Shown piece by piece: positions 9,006 through 18,041 of a DNA stretch of 28,936 bases. This DNA is from a virus. Location: positions 1 to 28,936 of IMG/VR virus record IMGVR_UViG_3300003702_000019, one strand, 5' to 3'. Each line of letters starts with the position of its first letter. The first letter of the stretch is position 1. The notes below the pieces were generated by a model. That model was not told the DNA's origin and ran no database searches. It saw nothing but the letters and a program-made list of their open reading frames with translations. A program made the position numbers and the translations under genes.

Positions 9006-9014
9006 AATTATTTA
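9006..9014 (-). promoter_or_regulatory. TAAATAATT element before the lectin-like gene
   Basis: TAAATAATT ends three bases before the ATG of the 1027-residue gene, in the short gap after the preceding gene. It is the same element as at 4797, 16581, 16611 and 25542. A late promoter or initiation signal is likely. Confidence 0.35.
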
Positions 9015-9019
9015 CTACG

Positions 9020-11320
9020 TTAAGTGCTCAAAACTAGAGTCTTAGAGCTTGCATTAACTTTAAAAATATTTTCATCAAATTTATATTTTTCAGTTACAGT
9101 TTCAGCTGATGTTTGTATGTATATTGTGTTTTCTATAATATCAAAATCTATAATATTACTTGTTGATAATATATTAGATTTTGTGTTACCCGTATTGTGC
9201 TTGTTGAACACATTAACAAACGCTGTTGAGAGTGGTTCTATTAATTGTGTTCCTACATTTCGTATATAAATTTCACCAGCACTTACATATTGTTGATCAA
9301 ATAAATATACTGCGCTAGTAGCAAAATTATTAAGTGAAGTGCTTTCATATGTAGTTGCATTGTTAGTATAAATAGCTGTTGTATCTATTGTAAAATATGG
9401 TACAGTTGTATCTTGGAAATTTATTGAAATTAAATCTGTTGAATGTCCAGGATGGCCTATAAAAGAACCACAATCAATAGCTGATACAGCTGATATAGAT
9501 CCACATGATAAGGCTTGTGCATGTAAGATATCACAAGAACCACCTACACCTGCGTCAAAATCAGTTAATGGTGCAGTAAATGCATCAGCAGCTCCACCAT
9601 CACAAAGAGTATTATTACTTACTATAAATGTATCATATACTCCAGTGACACTGGTATATAACGTTCCTGATACTTCATACTCTGCAGCAGATATAGCAGA
9701 TAAAAGAGGCTCAAAAAATAGACCATCGTAATATTCAGCTGCAGTAATACACATACTAGTTGTTGTTGTTACTGATATATGATCAGCATCTGCAAGCCTT
9801 TTAGGATATACAGATTTTACAAAATAAAATTCATTACCATATATATCGTTTTTTAATTTTATTCCAGTTTTATTATGTATTAATAAATCATCTAATCGAG
9901 TTACTTCTGGATATACATTTAAATTCTCTATTGGATATGTATCTATATTTTTCCATGTTACGTGTTTAGCATCATCCCCCCAAAAACTAATAGTATCTTC
10001 TTTTTTATTAATACCTGTAAATGAATAGTCTAAGCTATTTTCCTTACTTTGATATCCATAATTACGTAATAATTTATTATTATAAACGTTAACTCCTGGG
10101 CTTATATTATCGTTTTTAAATTGGGCATTTTTTGCTTTAAAGTCTAATGGCGCTTTACGTTTTCTATGTATATTTTTAATTAATTTTCCTGTAGTACTGT
10201 CTTTGATAATACCAACACTTTTAACACCTGATTCAAATTTAGACGGGTCTGGTATAATATATTCTGCTCCTTGGAGACCAGTTAAATTTACTGTATAAGT
10301 TAAATTGCTCGAATAAAACGGAACAAGCCCTGTATTAGAAAAAGATAGTTGATGTGGATAAATCTCGTTATGTTTAATATTGATTAATTGTAAAAATGTA
10401 TTTGGATTGTATCTCTGAGAGAGATTATTTGTTGTATTGGTATGCTCATATAATTTGTTTACTTTTTTTGCAAGACTATTTAAATAGTATAGATCATTTG
10501 AAATATATTTTTCTGTTAAATCTTTTTCTAAAGTAAAAATTAAATTTTCTATTGTTTTAGTTTCACCTCTAAAATATCTTCCCGGTAACCTACCATAATT
10601 GGTAAATGATTGATTAATACCTAATATACTATTAGGGGAAGATATATTATCTATTCTTATTTTACGTGTACCACCCGCTGTATTAACAGATAATACTTGA
10701 ATGATATTAGGTATCTCTCTTAGAACTCTATTAGGTATATTTAAAACAAGATCTTTATCTACTTTGTGAATATTATATACAAATTCATCTGAAGCATATG
10801 TATTTAAATTAATTTGTATATTATTTGATATTTTTTGTATATTAATATCTTTAACTAAAGTATCTGTCTTTTCAGTAACAAACTCTTTATTAACAAGTAG
10901 TCTTGTTATAAAATTTTTAAGGTATTTTGTTATACCTAGTTTCGACGATTTGAGTTTATTTTTTATTTTAGTAAATTTAATCTCTTCTCTTACACTACGT
11001 ATATTTTTTAATTGTTCTTTTATTACAGTACTATAATAATGAGTCGCTAATTCTAATTCATAAATATCATTTGTATCAATACGGTTGAGAAATGTAACAA
11101 TATGTTTGTCTAATGTACTTAAATTTATATTCTTTAAAAATTGTGTGTATATTGTTTTAGTATAGTCAGTATTAGTTTTATCTTTTGCTACTTTTTTCTC
11201 TTTCCAGTCAGTAAGATAATTATTATATAGTGTGGGTAATTCAGACGCATCAAAAGAACTCTCGTAGTGGGCTTTCCACTCTTTATATGATAATGGATTA
11301 TGTGTATGTTGCGTTATCAT
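9020..11320 (-). CDS. Baseplate-associated structural protein (T4-like phage type)
   Basis: This 766-residue protein begins with a helical, Lys/Tyr-rich region (NPLSYKEWKAHYESSF, then TLYNNYLTDWK) of a kind I recall from structural proteins next to gp6 in marine T4-like phages. This suggests an internal wedge or inter-wedge role at the N-terminus. Residues about 457-465 are KNIDTYPIE, encoded by a 27-base sequence repeated exactly in the tube-like gene at 27087-27113. Residues about 525-625 contain five cysteines, unusual in this set. The last 130 residues are beta-rich with a propeller-like strand pattern. The gene's ATG overlaps the neighbourhood of the upstream stop by a single base, so the two are tightly coupled. 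The precise role is unassigned. Confidence 0.65.
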   Translation of the reverse strand: MITQHTHNPLSYKEWKAHYESSFDASELPTLYNNYLTDWKEKKVAKDKTNTDYTKTIYTQFLKNINLSTLDKHIVTFLNRIDTNDIYELELATHYYSTVIKEQLKNIRSVREEIKFTKIKNKLKSSKLGITKYLKNFITRLLVNKEFVTEKTDTLVKDINIQKISNNIQINLNTYASDEFVYNIHKVDKDLVLNIPNRVLREIPNIIQVLSVNTAGGTRKIRIDNISSPNSILGINQSFTNYGRLPGRYFRGETKTIENLIFTLEKDLTEKYISNDLYYLNSLAKKVNKLYEHTNTTNNLSQRYNPNTFLQLINIKHNEIYPHQLSFSNTGLVPFYSSNLTYTVNLTGLQGAEYIIPDPSKFESGVKSVGIIKDSTTGKLIKNIHRKRKAPLDFKAKNAQFKNDNISPGVNVYNNKLLRNYGYQSKENSLDYSFTGINKKEDTISFWGDDAKHVTWKNIDTYPIENLNVYPEVTRLDDLLIHNKTGIKLKNDIYGNEFYFVKSVYPKRLADADHISVTTTTSMCITAAEYYDGLFFEPLLSAISAAEYEVSGTLYTSVTGVYDTFIVSNNTLCDGGAADAFTAPLTDFDAGVGGSCDILHAQALSCGSISAVSAIDCGSFIGHPGHSTDLISINFQDTTVPYFTIDTTAIYTNNATTYESTSLNNFATSAVYLFDQQYVSAGEIYIRNVGTQLIEPLSTAFVNVFNKHNTGNTKSNILSTSNIIDFDIIENTIYIQTSAETVTEKYKFDENIFKVNASSKTLVLST
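9926..9952. repeat. 27-bp perfect repeat, copy 1 (KNIDTYPIE)
   Basis: The 27 bases encoding KNIDTYPIE on the minus strand are identical to 27087-27113, about 17 kb away, in another structural gene and in the same reading frame. Flanking residues differ (WKNIDTYPIEN here, LKNIDTYPIES there). Confidence 0.75.
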
Positions 11321-14235
11321 TATAATTGTAATCCTTTTCTAATTTGATAGTCTAGATTTTTAAATACTATTCCTCCATCAGGATCCCAGTTTGCACTAAG
11401 AGAAGACTGAGCTCTTGTAATAGTGTTGTATGGGTTATTATAATCTATTAAATTATTTTGTATATTTTCTGCTAATGCTGTGGTATCGTATGTTGTATAC
11501 GGATAAAATTCATAGAATAAATCTAATCCGGATGCTCCACTTACCGTTGTATCTAAAGTCCATCCCCAATTATTATATTCATTATATGCAGAGAGTGGAT
11601 ATTTAGTCGATATTCCAGAAGAAGATCCATCTATTCTTATTGTAGGAACTTTTTGTGGTTTAATTAAAATATATTCCTCGTTAAATTTTTGTTTAGCAAC
11701 AAAACTCTCACCTGCAGTTATTTCATATGTTAGTGAAGTAATTGGATTATTAAAGTCAATATTTCTACTCGCCGCTGATGAAGTATAAAACTGTGTATCG
11801 AAATTTTTATCAAACCTGTTATAATCTCCTAGCAGTTTGGTGATCTTTACACTGAATAAATTATATAGTCTTTTTAACTCCGGTGGTGGATCCGGTAACG
11901 AAAGATCTATATCTTCATTAAAAAATTCATAAAATGTTTCTAAATTTTCAATTTTACAAAAATCAACATCACTATTATTCATAGTAAAGTTGGCAATCTT
12001 TTCAAATATCGTTTTACCAAATGTTGTAGGGCTCGAGCTTGCTTCACCGACAAATGATGTAAATACACCATCAAACAAGTTATCATATTCATGTAGTAAA
12101 GATTGAAATCTATAACTTTTAAGTACTTGTGAATAATCTACATCTTCATTAATTTTATATATTTCAGCATCATTAGTAGATGGAAATACTGTAAAAGTAT
12201 AAGAACCTGTAATTAGATTATAAGCTATAACTCCGGGAGGAACTGTAGCACCAATACCTATTGATACCGGGCCTAGTGGTCCATCAGGATCGTAATCAAT
12301 TATTTGACCAACAGCTATCGCAGGATTATTTATAAATGAATCTAATCTTCCAGTTATATTTAATGTCCATGTTCCAGCGCTGAGTGGATCAATATTAAGA
12401 TATAAAAAACTACTTAATTCTGTTTTATTTGATGTTGTATTAAATGGTAAGTTAGTAGTACATAAACTACTTATATTACTTGTTGTTGTAGTAGTACCGT
12501 CGCTCCAGTTAGCATAAAATTGCCGAAGATCTAGTGCAATATCATCTACTTTACCTACAAAATCATGACTTGCTTGTATGTATAGTCGTTCCGGTTTATT
12601 ATTATCTGCATCAACAAGTATAATATGAGTTCCATTTCCCGTTATTCCGTCTTGATGGTATGGTGGTGTGGGGTCACTAGTACCAAGAAATACTCTTATA
12701 TGGCCTGCTCCATAACCAGATATAGTTAAAGTAATTTTATACTCATTTCCAAGAGTTGCATTTATATCTTGGTATAAATTATCAGCGCTCTCGGCTGCGT
12801 TTAATGTGTTAACATGTTGAGCATATCCGCTATTCCATGTCCATCCTGAATTATTATTAGAAGGAGTCGCACTATCTCCTATTCCGCCATCTACAGCAGG
12901 ATCACCATACGTCCATCCGTCGTGACTGTCAGTAGTCCAAATTGATGGATCTGCATATGTTCCTGATAGTGGTGACGAAAAATCACCATTAATTAAAGTT
13001 ATAAAATTACCGATCGGTTCATGGAAAAACGGTGAGTAATATTTTCCTATGTTTAATTTATCATCCCCTAGCGCAATGAATACTTGAAATTTATCACCTT
13101 GTCTTTTATATTGTATACTTGACATTTCTTTCATGCCAGTAGATGTGAAAGATAATCGACTTGTAAATGGTGTTATTACTTGCACAGGTACTCCGATCCG
13201 CTCACCTAGTTGTATATTAATAGTAGATTTATCTTTAACTATCGGTCGTGCTATATCTGTTTCTAAGAAATTTGTATTACTATTATTGATGTCAACGGTA
13301 ATGTTGTCTACGTAAAAGCTTTTTAGTCTATGACGACTTGTGTTTAATCTGATTAATAAATTTACTTGGTCAGTTGGTATATCGTCAAAGTAACTAAATT
13401 TAACAGGGTAAGGGATAGTAATAATTGTATCGCTAAATGTATTAATTTTATTAGTACTCGAATATAATAAAACGGCTTTATTAATCGTTATATTTTCTGC
13501 GAGTGATTCTTTAATAGTATTATCTGTATTAACGTAGAAATAACGCGGAGTGAGAGATATATTTAAACCGTTAACATTGTTAATTATATTATTTTCATCG
13601 TCGTAAAAAGCATTATATGGAACTAAATGAGCATATTTATTATTAAAATCATATGGTTTTGCTTTGCTACCGCTAGAGGTAAAGAATATTGTTTGTTTAT
13701 CGTCTGGGTCTAGTATATCTTGCCAAGAGGCGGAAACACTTAAATTAAAGGTCTTTTTTTGGCCAGCTGTTACAATTCTCGCCATCTGCCCATCTTCGAC
13801 TGTTATATTTGGAGTATCTACTGAGAGGTGTGTATTTGTATAATTATATACTGATATTGTTTCTGTAAAGGTTGTTTTATATGCATTACTATCTTTGTCA
13901 TATAAAAATACTGCTACTGTATATATTCCAGGAACATTATATATATGTTCTGCAGTAAATGCGTCAGTACCGCTTAATGTATAACCGTCACCAAAATCCC
14001 ACCTAGCAATACTATTAGATATCCCGTGAGGGAAGACATCTTCAATAGATGGATCGCCAGCAGATATTAAAGGTGTTAATGTAAATTTTGATATACGTGT
14101 AAATCCAGCGTGAGTATTAGATAGAGAATGAACATTTGTAACTGCTGTAGGAGTAGAACCAGATGTATTTACGGTAACCGTAAAGGGTACTGGTAAGGTC
14201 TTAGGGCAGTTACTACTTGTTGTTGTTGTACTCAT
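11320..14235 (-). CDS. Structural protein with PKD domain and carbohydrate-binding-like module
   Basis: This 971-residue protein follows gp6 and probably belongs to the peripheral baseplate. Residues about 60-131 form a PKD/Ig-like domain, with the hallmark WDFGDG followed by HIYNVPGIYTVAVFLYD. Residues about 415-572 resemble a carbohydrate-binding jelly-roll (CBM4/9 or discoidin style): NGDFSSP opening, Trp-rich SGWTWNSGYAQH, then DNLYQDINATLGNEYKITL and VDDIALDL closing. The C-terminal 300 residues are mixed helix and strand, with FSVKITKLLGDYNRFDKNF and a conserved-looking end (IVFKNLDYQIRKGL), which may be the baseplate-anchoring part. PKD and carbohydrate-binding folds often bind polysaccharide or peptidoglycan, so host-surface contact is the inference. 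One-base overlaps link it to both neighbours. Confidence 0.75.
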   Translation of the reverse strand: MSTTTTSSNCPKTLPVPFTVTVNTSGSTPTAVTNVHSLSNTHAGFTRISKFTLTPLISAGDPSIEDVFPHGISNSIARWDFGDGYTLSGTDAFTAEHIYNVPGIYTVAVFLYDKDSNAYKTTFTETISVYNYTNTHLSVDTPNITVEDGQMARIVTAGQKKTFNLSVSASWQDILDPDDKQTIFFTSSGSKAKPYDFNNKYAHLVPYNAFYDDENNIINNVNGLNISLTPRYFYVNTDNTIKESLAENITINKAVLLYSSTNKINTFSDTIITIPYPVKFSYFDDIPTDQVNLLIRLNTSRHRLKSFYVDNITVDINNSNTNFLETDIARPIVKDKSTINIQLGERIGVPVQVITPFTSRLSFTSTGMKEMSSIQYKRQGDKFQVFIALGDDKLNIGKYYSPFFHEPIGNFITLINGDFSSPLSGTYADPSIWTTDSHDGWTYGDPAVDGGIGDSATPSNNNSGWTWNSGYAQHVNTLNAAESADNLYQDINATLGNEYKITLTISGYGAGHIRVFLGTSDPTPPYHQDGITGNGTHIILVDADNNKPERLYIQASHDFVGKVDDIALDLRQFYANWSDGTTTTTSNISSLCTTNLPFNTTSNKTELSSFLYLNIDPLSAGTWTLNITGRLDSFINNPAIAVGQIIDYDPDGPLGPVSIGIGATVPPGVIAYNLITGSYTFTVFPSTNDAEIYKINEDVDYSQVLKSYRFQSLLHEYDNLFDGVFTSFVGEASSSPTTFGKTIFEKIANFTMNNSDVDFCKIENLETFYEFFNEDIDLSLPDPPPELKRLYNLFSVKITKLLGDYNRFDKNFDTQFYTSSAASRNIDFNNPITSLTYEITAGESFVAKQKFNEEYILIKPQKVPTIRIDGSSSGISTKYPLSAYNEYNNWGWTLDTTVSGASGLDLFYEFYPYTTYDTTALAENIQNNLIDYNNPYNTITRAQSSLSANWDPDGGIVFKNLDYQIRKGLQL
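13009..13018. repeat. 10-bp palindrome with CCGATCGG core
   Basis: ACCGATCGGT is a perfect palindrome encoding Pro-Ile-Gly (EPIGNF) on the minus strand. It is one of four CCGATCGG sites in the window. Confidence 0.5.
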
Positions 14236-16091
14236 TAATATTCGACTATAGCTTTACTCTTTATAACACTTGTAACTGTAATTTTACTCTTAAATTCAGC
14301 CTCGCTTTCTATATACGGAATTTGATATGGTTTTAATTTTAAACTCGTGTCAATAAACTTTATATCTTTTCCGTTATATACAGGGTTATATACACATAAT
14401 GATAATCCTGGTATTTTAATATTTGGTGTTATATCAGTTCGAACTGTATTAAATTCAACTATTCCTTTAATACCTTCAATATCATTGTTCATGTCTCTTA
14501 CATTTATTGTATCACCAAGTTTAAGCTGTTTGATATAGGTATTAATTACATTAAATACTTTTGATTTTAAATCCTCTTCATTCACTAATGATCTTGCTTC
14601 TCTTACTAATTGTAACTCTGTAGTGTCCTTGTATGATACTTTTTTAGGCTCTCCTGATGCTTTAAATGATAAATCTATATTTAAATATACTGGATCAATA
14701 AAAGAAATCTCACTGTTCAATAGTTTATAATTTTCAATTTCATTTTGAATTTTTTCTTTTAATGAGTTCGGTAGGTAATTAGATCGAGTTACAACAGATT
14801 TATTTTTTCGTAACTTCGGAACAATGCTTAAATATATATTATTAGCATCAGCGCTATCAGCGTAATAATACTGGTTAAATAGTGCATTTGTGTCTTGCGT
14901 AAAATCAGTTAATCCTAGATCATTATTAATATATTTTAAATAATCATTTACATAATCACTATTATTCAGTACAGTAACATCATATATAAGATTTTTATAA
15001 TTACGATCTATAAAAGTCTTATAATCTGCTTTTGTAGTTAATCTATATTCTGAACTAAAAAATCTTGGAGCGTTTTGTTTAATTTCTGCTGTAGTTTCTT
15101 CAACGCCAAATTCAGTACTATCCTCTGTATTACTAAGTGTAATACCTGTTGCATTTTCTATAGTTATATAGTTAAGTGACGTATCTTTTATATCTGTAAA
15201 GATTTGATCATATTGAGTAGTATTATAAACATTTAATGAAGTTGCATTCAATGTATTACTTGAAACTTTTCCTCTAGTACCTGAAGATTTTAAATAGTAT
15301 ATTGCAATTGAATCTCCTAGGTTTAATTTTGTCCCATTTACACTATTACCGAATTTAATTTCATATTTTTTATTTTCATTATAAGTAACTTCAAAATGTC
15401 TATCATTTGGTTTTGATAAAAATAAACTAGGTATTCTATTCCATTGATGCCATTTATTTTCTTCATTTACTTCTTTTACAAAAACAAAAATATTAAAATG
15501 ATCTATAATCGTATTATCCCCAGGTAAAAGATTTATAGTTTCGAATTTTTCTCCTATTGGGAATAATATTGGATACTCCTCTATAGTACCTTCATATGCT
15601 AGTGAATTGTCAATAGATTTAACTACTTCAGCAGTACTAGTTAATTTTTCGAATGTTAAGTCTTGAACTAGTGAGAATGTTTGACCTCCACCAGTCACAA
15701 AGGCGAATTTTGGTATAGTATAATATCCGATACTTAAAGCAGCTTTTGCGGATACGTTTATCGGTAAAATGCATGATTGTTTGCCGATCGGTTTATATCC
15801 TATTAGTTTTACTATTCGATTTATATTTTCATATAGTTCTGCATCCGCAAAATTACTCTCAGCACTTGTTTGATTTAAATAAAATAATAATGTATGATAT
15901 GAGTATGCAATTATATCTATGAGTGCGGAGATGTTACTACCTTCAAAATTTTGATCTGTAAAGTTAATAGTCTTATCGTTGTTAAGACGACTAATAATTA
16001 GATCGCGCATACTCTGGGCATCAAACCCTGTATATGCATTTGTCGGTAAATTAAATTCCGTTAAATTAGATCTGGTTGTGTGTTGACTCAT
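14235..16091 (-). CDS. 6: Baseplate wedge protein gp6-like (Baseplate_J superfamily)
   Basis: In T4, gp6 forms the continuous wedge ring of the baseplate. This 618-residue protein is close to the T4 length of about 660. The N-terminus has the typical opening of the marine gp6 group: FDAQSMRDLIISRL, FTDQNFEGSNISALIDIIAY, a long helix ending LFYLNQTSAESNFADAELYE, and NINRIVKLIGYKP. The middle is the beta-rich baseplate-J-like part (SIAIYYLKSSGTRGKVSSNT and APRFFSSEYRLTTKADYKTFI, a hallmark of the family). The C-terminal quarter (LREARS-type helix, LKLGDTINVRDMNNDIEGIKGI) matches the gp6 C-terminal arm. It starts three bases after gp25, as in many T4-like genomes. The assignment is from recognisable motifs and context. 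Confidence 0.85.
   Translation of the reverse strand: MSQHTTRSNLTEFNLPTNAYTGFDAQSMRDLIISRLNNDKTINFTDQNFEGSNISALIDIIAYSYHTLLFYLNQTSAESNFADAELYENINRIVKLIGYKPIGKQSCILPINVSAKAALSIGYYTIPKFAFVTGGGQTFSLVQDLTFEKLTSTAEVVKSIDNSLAYEGTIEEYPILFPIGEKFETINLLPGDNTIIDHFNIFVFVKEVNEENKWHQWNRIPSLFLSKPNDRHFEVTYNENKKYEIKFGNSVNGTKLNLGDSIAIYYLKSSGTRGKVSSNTLNATSLNVYNTTQYDQIFTDIKDTSLNYITIENATGITLSNTEDSTEFGVEETTAEIKQNAPRFFSSEYRLTTKADYKTFIDRNYKNLIYDVTVLNNSDYVNDYLKYINNDLGLTDFTQDTNALFNQYYYADSADANNIYLSIVPKLRKNKSVVTRSNYLPNSLKEKIQNEIENYKLLNSEISFIDPVYLNIDLSFKASGEPKKVSYKDTTELQLVREARSLVNEEDLKSKVFNVINTYIKQLKLGDTINVRDMNNDIEGIKGIVEFNTVRTDITPNIKIPGLSLCVYNPVYNGKDIKFIDTSLKLKPYQIPYIESEAEFKSKITVTSVIKSKAIVEY
15784..15791. repeat. CCGATCGG palindrome in gp6
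   Basis: The octamer encodes Pro-Ile-Gly (KPIGKQ) in the N-terminal region of gp6. The same gene encodes another PIG tripeptide (FPIGEK) with the A+T-rich codons CCA-ATA-GGA, so the octamer is not demanded by the peptide. Confidence 0.5.
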
Positions 16092-16093
16092 AA

Positions 16094-16576
16094 TTAATTA
16101 TAGTTAAATTCCGCTTCTGTTAAAATTCCTGTTGCAGTTGCATATTTATTATTTAATGAAGGTATAATAATAGTGATACTGATCTCATATTCGTTATCAT
16201 CAGGTCTAGCGACAACGTTAACTGAATCTACTGTTATACGAGGTTCATGTGTACCTAATTCTTCATATATTGTTTTACCGATAATATCTGCGTTTTCTCG
16301 CGAAATATTATCAAATAAAAACATTTCTAAATCTAAACCAAATGTTGGATTTAGAATTTTTTGGCCTTTTTTGGTATTAAAAATGTTCCGTATAGAATTT
16401 TTAATAGCAGATTCATCATAACTTAGCTTAAGATCCGCTGCATTTAATCTAATACCTACTGGTGTAGTTGGTACATGGCTATTAAGTTCTACGTCTAAAC
16501 TCAAATCCGCATAAGTAAATTGACGATAGCTATCCGTATTTTTTACATTTTTTAAAATATCTAAGTTAATAGCCAT
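16094..16576 (-). CDS. 25: Baseplate wedge protein gp25-like (GPW/gp25 family)
   Basis: gp25 is the lysozyme-named but non-lytic core wedge protein, conserved in contractile tails, that bundles with gp6 and gp53. This 160-residue protein has the family core: AIKNSIRNIFNTKKGQKILNPTFG, then LDLEMFLFDNIS, the conserved EPRI (residues about 113-116), and an alternating strand EYEISITIIIPS at the end. T4 gp25 is 132 residues; the extra length is an N-terminal extension. It precedes gp6 by three bases. A TAAATAATT element ends four bases before the ATG, and the gene begins a divergent pair with the plus-strand gene at 16623. Confidence 0.88.
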   Translation of the reverse strand: MAINLDILKNVKNTDSYRQFTYADLSLDVELNSHVPTTPVGIRLNAADLKLSYDESAIKNSIRNIFNTKKGQKILNPTFGLDLEMFLFDNISRENADIIGKTIYEELGTHEPRITVDSVNVVARPDDNEYEISITIIIPSLNNKYATATGILTEAEFNYN

Positions 16577-16580
16577 GTAT

Positions 16581-16589
16581 AATTATTTA
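16581..16589 (-). promoter_or_regulatory. TAAATAATT element before gp25 in divergent gap
   Basis: TAAATAATT ends four bases before the gp25 ATG. A TATAAATT sequence stands immediately upstream on the same strand (about 16590-16597), an even closer match to the T4-type late promoter. The 46-base gap 16577-16622 therefore probably carries back-to-back late promoters. Confidence 0.45.
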
Positions 16590-16610
16590 ATTTATAAGTG
16601 CTTAAAACAA

Positions 16611-16619
16611 TAAATAATT
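16611..16619 (+). promoter_or_regulatory. TAAATAATT element before plus-strand gene 16623
   Basis: TAAATAATT, preceded by A (AATAAATAATT), ends three bases before the ATG. It is the mirror partner of the minus-strand element at 16581, which argues that this is a real signal rather than composition. Confidence 0.45.
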
Positions 16620-16622
16620 GAA

Positions 16623-17144
16623 ATGAGTACGTTCGATACATTATTTGAAGAACAAATTGGTCAGTTTACTAAACCAGGTCCGGTTGCTGGAGATTATGTT
16701 AAGTTAAAGAGTAATTTAAAATCATCTGATTGGTATAAAGGGTTAGACGAGGCTCGTAAAAATTACGTACAAGAGATTTTAACTTTAGTTGAACAAGGTA
16801 AATATATTATGCTTTCTACAACTAAACGAGAAGCTTTCGATGTAAGAAGTGCTAATCAACCTGCATCTACAGATCCTACTACTTGGAGTGTCGCTGATAT
16901 AGTTGTTGAAGTTAATCCTGGCTTTTTCTCACATACGTTAAGTCTCCCAGTAGATCTTCTTGAGTTTGATATGTCATGGGCTGAGGCACGAGGAACACGT
17001 CCAGTTCAGGGTGATCAAGGAGAGGTTGACTTAAAGCCTAAAGATGTAGAAGATAAAGTAGTTGATTTAGGTCAGCAAACTAAAGTACCTGATGGTAATT
17101 ATAAGCTAGGGACTGCAGATTATATGCAATCCTCAAATTTGTAA
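16623..17144 (+). CDS. Hypothetical protein, acidic, plus-strand
   Basis: This 173-residue protein is not recognised. It has a helical N-terminal half (LDEARKNYVQEILTLVEQGKYIML), a beta-rich middle (WSVADIVVEVNPGFFSHTLSLPVDLLEFD) and an acidic, Gln/Asp-rich C-terminus (about 130-173). No cysteines, membrane segments or known catalytic motifs appear. It is transcribed alone, opposite to its neighbours. A late-promoter-like element precedes it and an intrinsic terminator follows 67 bases after its stop. Its end overlaps the gp44 end by 12 bases in opposite orientation. A late promoter would suggest a virion or late-function role. Confidence 0.65.
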   Translation: MSTFDTLFEEQIGQFTKPGPVAGDYVKLKSNLKSSDWYKGLDEARKNYVQEILTLVEQGKYIMLSTTKREAFDVRSANQPASTDPTTWSVADIVVEVNPGFFSHTLSLPVDLLEFDMSWAEARGTRPVQGDQGEVDLKPKDVEDKVVDLGQQTKVPDGNYKLGTADYMQSSNL

Positions 17145-18041
17145 ATCAAGTATACAGGAATAGAAGTTGATCTCTTGATCTATACACTGACTATTCTGAT
17201 AAAAGTATTTAGAGACTGTAATTAGACAGTCTCTTTTTGTTTCTTCAGGCATGAGGTTTACATACATATAATCAAACAAACGTTTGAATAATTCATCGTA
17301 ATCATTATTAAACAATGATTCATTTTCAATAATTTGGTTGCGAATTAAAAAATATTTCTTTTGCTTTAATAATTCTATTAGCCCATTAAAAAAATCATTT
17401 GTAAAGTTATTATTAATTTCCTTTCCACCTGAAAGATGATATTTTTGAAGCGCGTTAATACCTTTACGGAAATCTGGATAACAATTATCTATAATTTTAG
17501 TAAAGTGCTCTTTATTTATTTTCATTTCTTCAGCTTTTACAATAGTAATAAGCTGAGTAATATATTCATTTTTATCACAACTAATATCAAATACTTGACA
17601 TCTACTTTGTAAAGCTGGGATAATTTTATGTTTGTAATTTGCAGTAAGAACAAATCTTGTTAAGTCGTGATATTCTTCTATCGAATTGCGTAGCGCTTTT
17701 TGGGCATCAATAGATAATCCATCACACTCGTCAAGTATTATAACCTTAATTTGCCCAAAGAGACTCTTTGTCTGCGCGAAGTTTAAAACTTTTGTACGGA
17801 TTGTATCTATTCCGTTTTCATCTGATGCGTTTATATACAAATATTGGCATTTAAGAATATCCTTTACAATAATTTTAGCTAAAGAAGTTTTACCTATACC
17901 GGGCTTACCTACAAATAAAACATTAGGTATATTTTGTTCTGTTTGTACTTTATTAAAATAAGTCTTAGTACTTTCATCTAAGACTATTTCATTTAAAGTA
18001 CTCGGTCGATACTTTTCACACCAGATATCAGAAATTGTCAT
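17133..18041 (-). CDS. 44: Clamp-loader large subunit, gp44-like AAA+ ATPase
   Basis: gp44 with gp62 loads the gp45 sliding clamp on DNA for replication and, in T4, for late transcription. This 302-residue protein (T4: 319) shows EKYRPSTLNEIVL at the N-terminus, Walker A GKPGIGKTS (about 45-53), Walker B IILDECD (101-107), sensor 1 LTANYKHKI (about 132-140) and the SRC arginine-finger motif (146-148). The C-terminal collar domain follows with the sensor-2-like DFRKGINALQK. All key residues are intact. The ATG overlaps the dUTPase stop as ATGA, so the two genes are translationally coupled. The TGA stop lies inside the end of the convergent gene 16623-17144. A plus-strand terminator hairpin is embedded in its coding sequence. 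Confidence 0.93.
   Translation of the reverse strand: MTISDIWCEKYRPSTLNEIVLDESTKTYFNKVQTEQNIPNVLFVGKPGIGKTSLAKIIVKDILKCQYLYINASDENGIDTIRTKVLNFAQTKSLFGQIKVIILDECDGLSIDAQKALRNSIEEYHDLTRFVLTANYKHKIIPALQSRCQVFDISCDKNEYITQLITIVKAEEMKINKEHFTKIIDNCYPDFRKGINALQKYHLSGGKEINNNFTNDFFNGLIELLKQKKYFLIRNQIIENESLFNNDYDELFKRLFDYMYVNLMPEETKRDCLITVSKYFYQNSQCIDQEINFYSCILDLQI
17211..17238 (+). terminator. Intrinsic terminator of the plus-strand gene 16623, inside gp44
   Basis: AGAGACTGT, loop AATTAG, ACAGTCTCT form a perfect 9-bp stem followed by a T-run (17234-17238). It lies 67 bases after the plus-strand gene's stop and entirely inside the gp44 coding region, where it encodes RDCLITVS. It has a T-tract in the plus orientation only. 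Confidence 0.65.
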
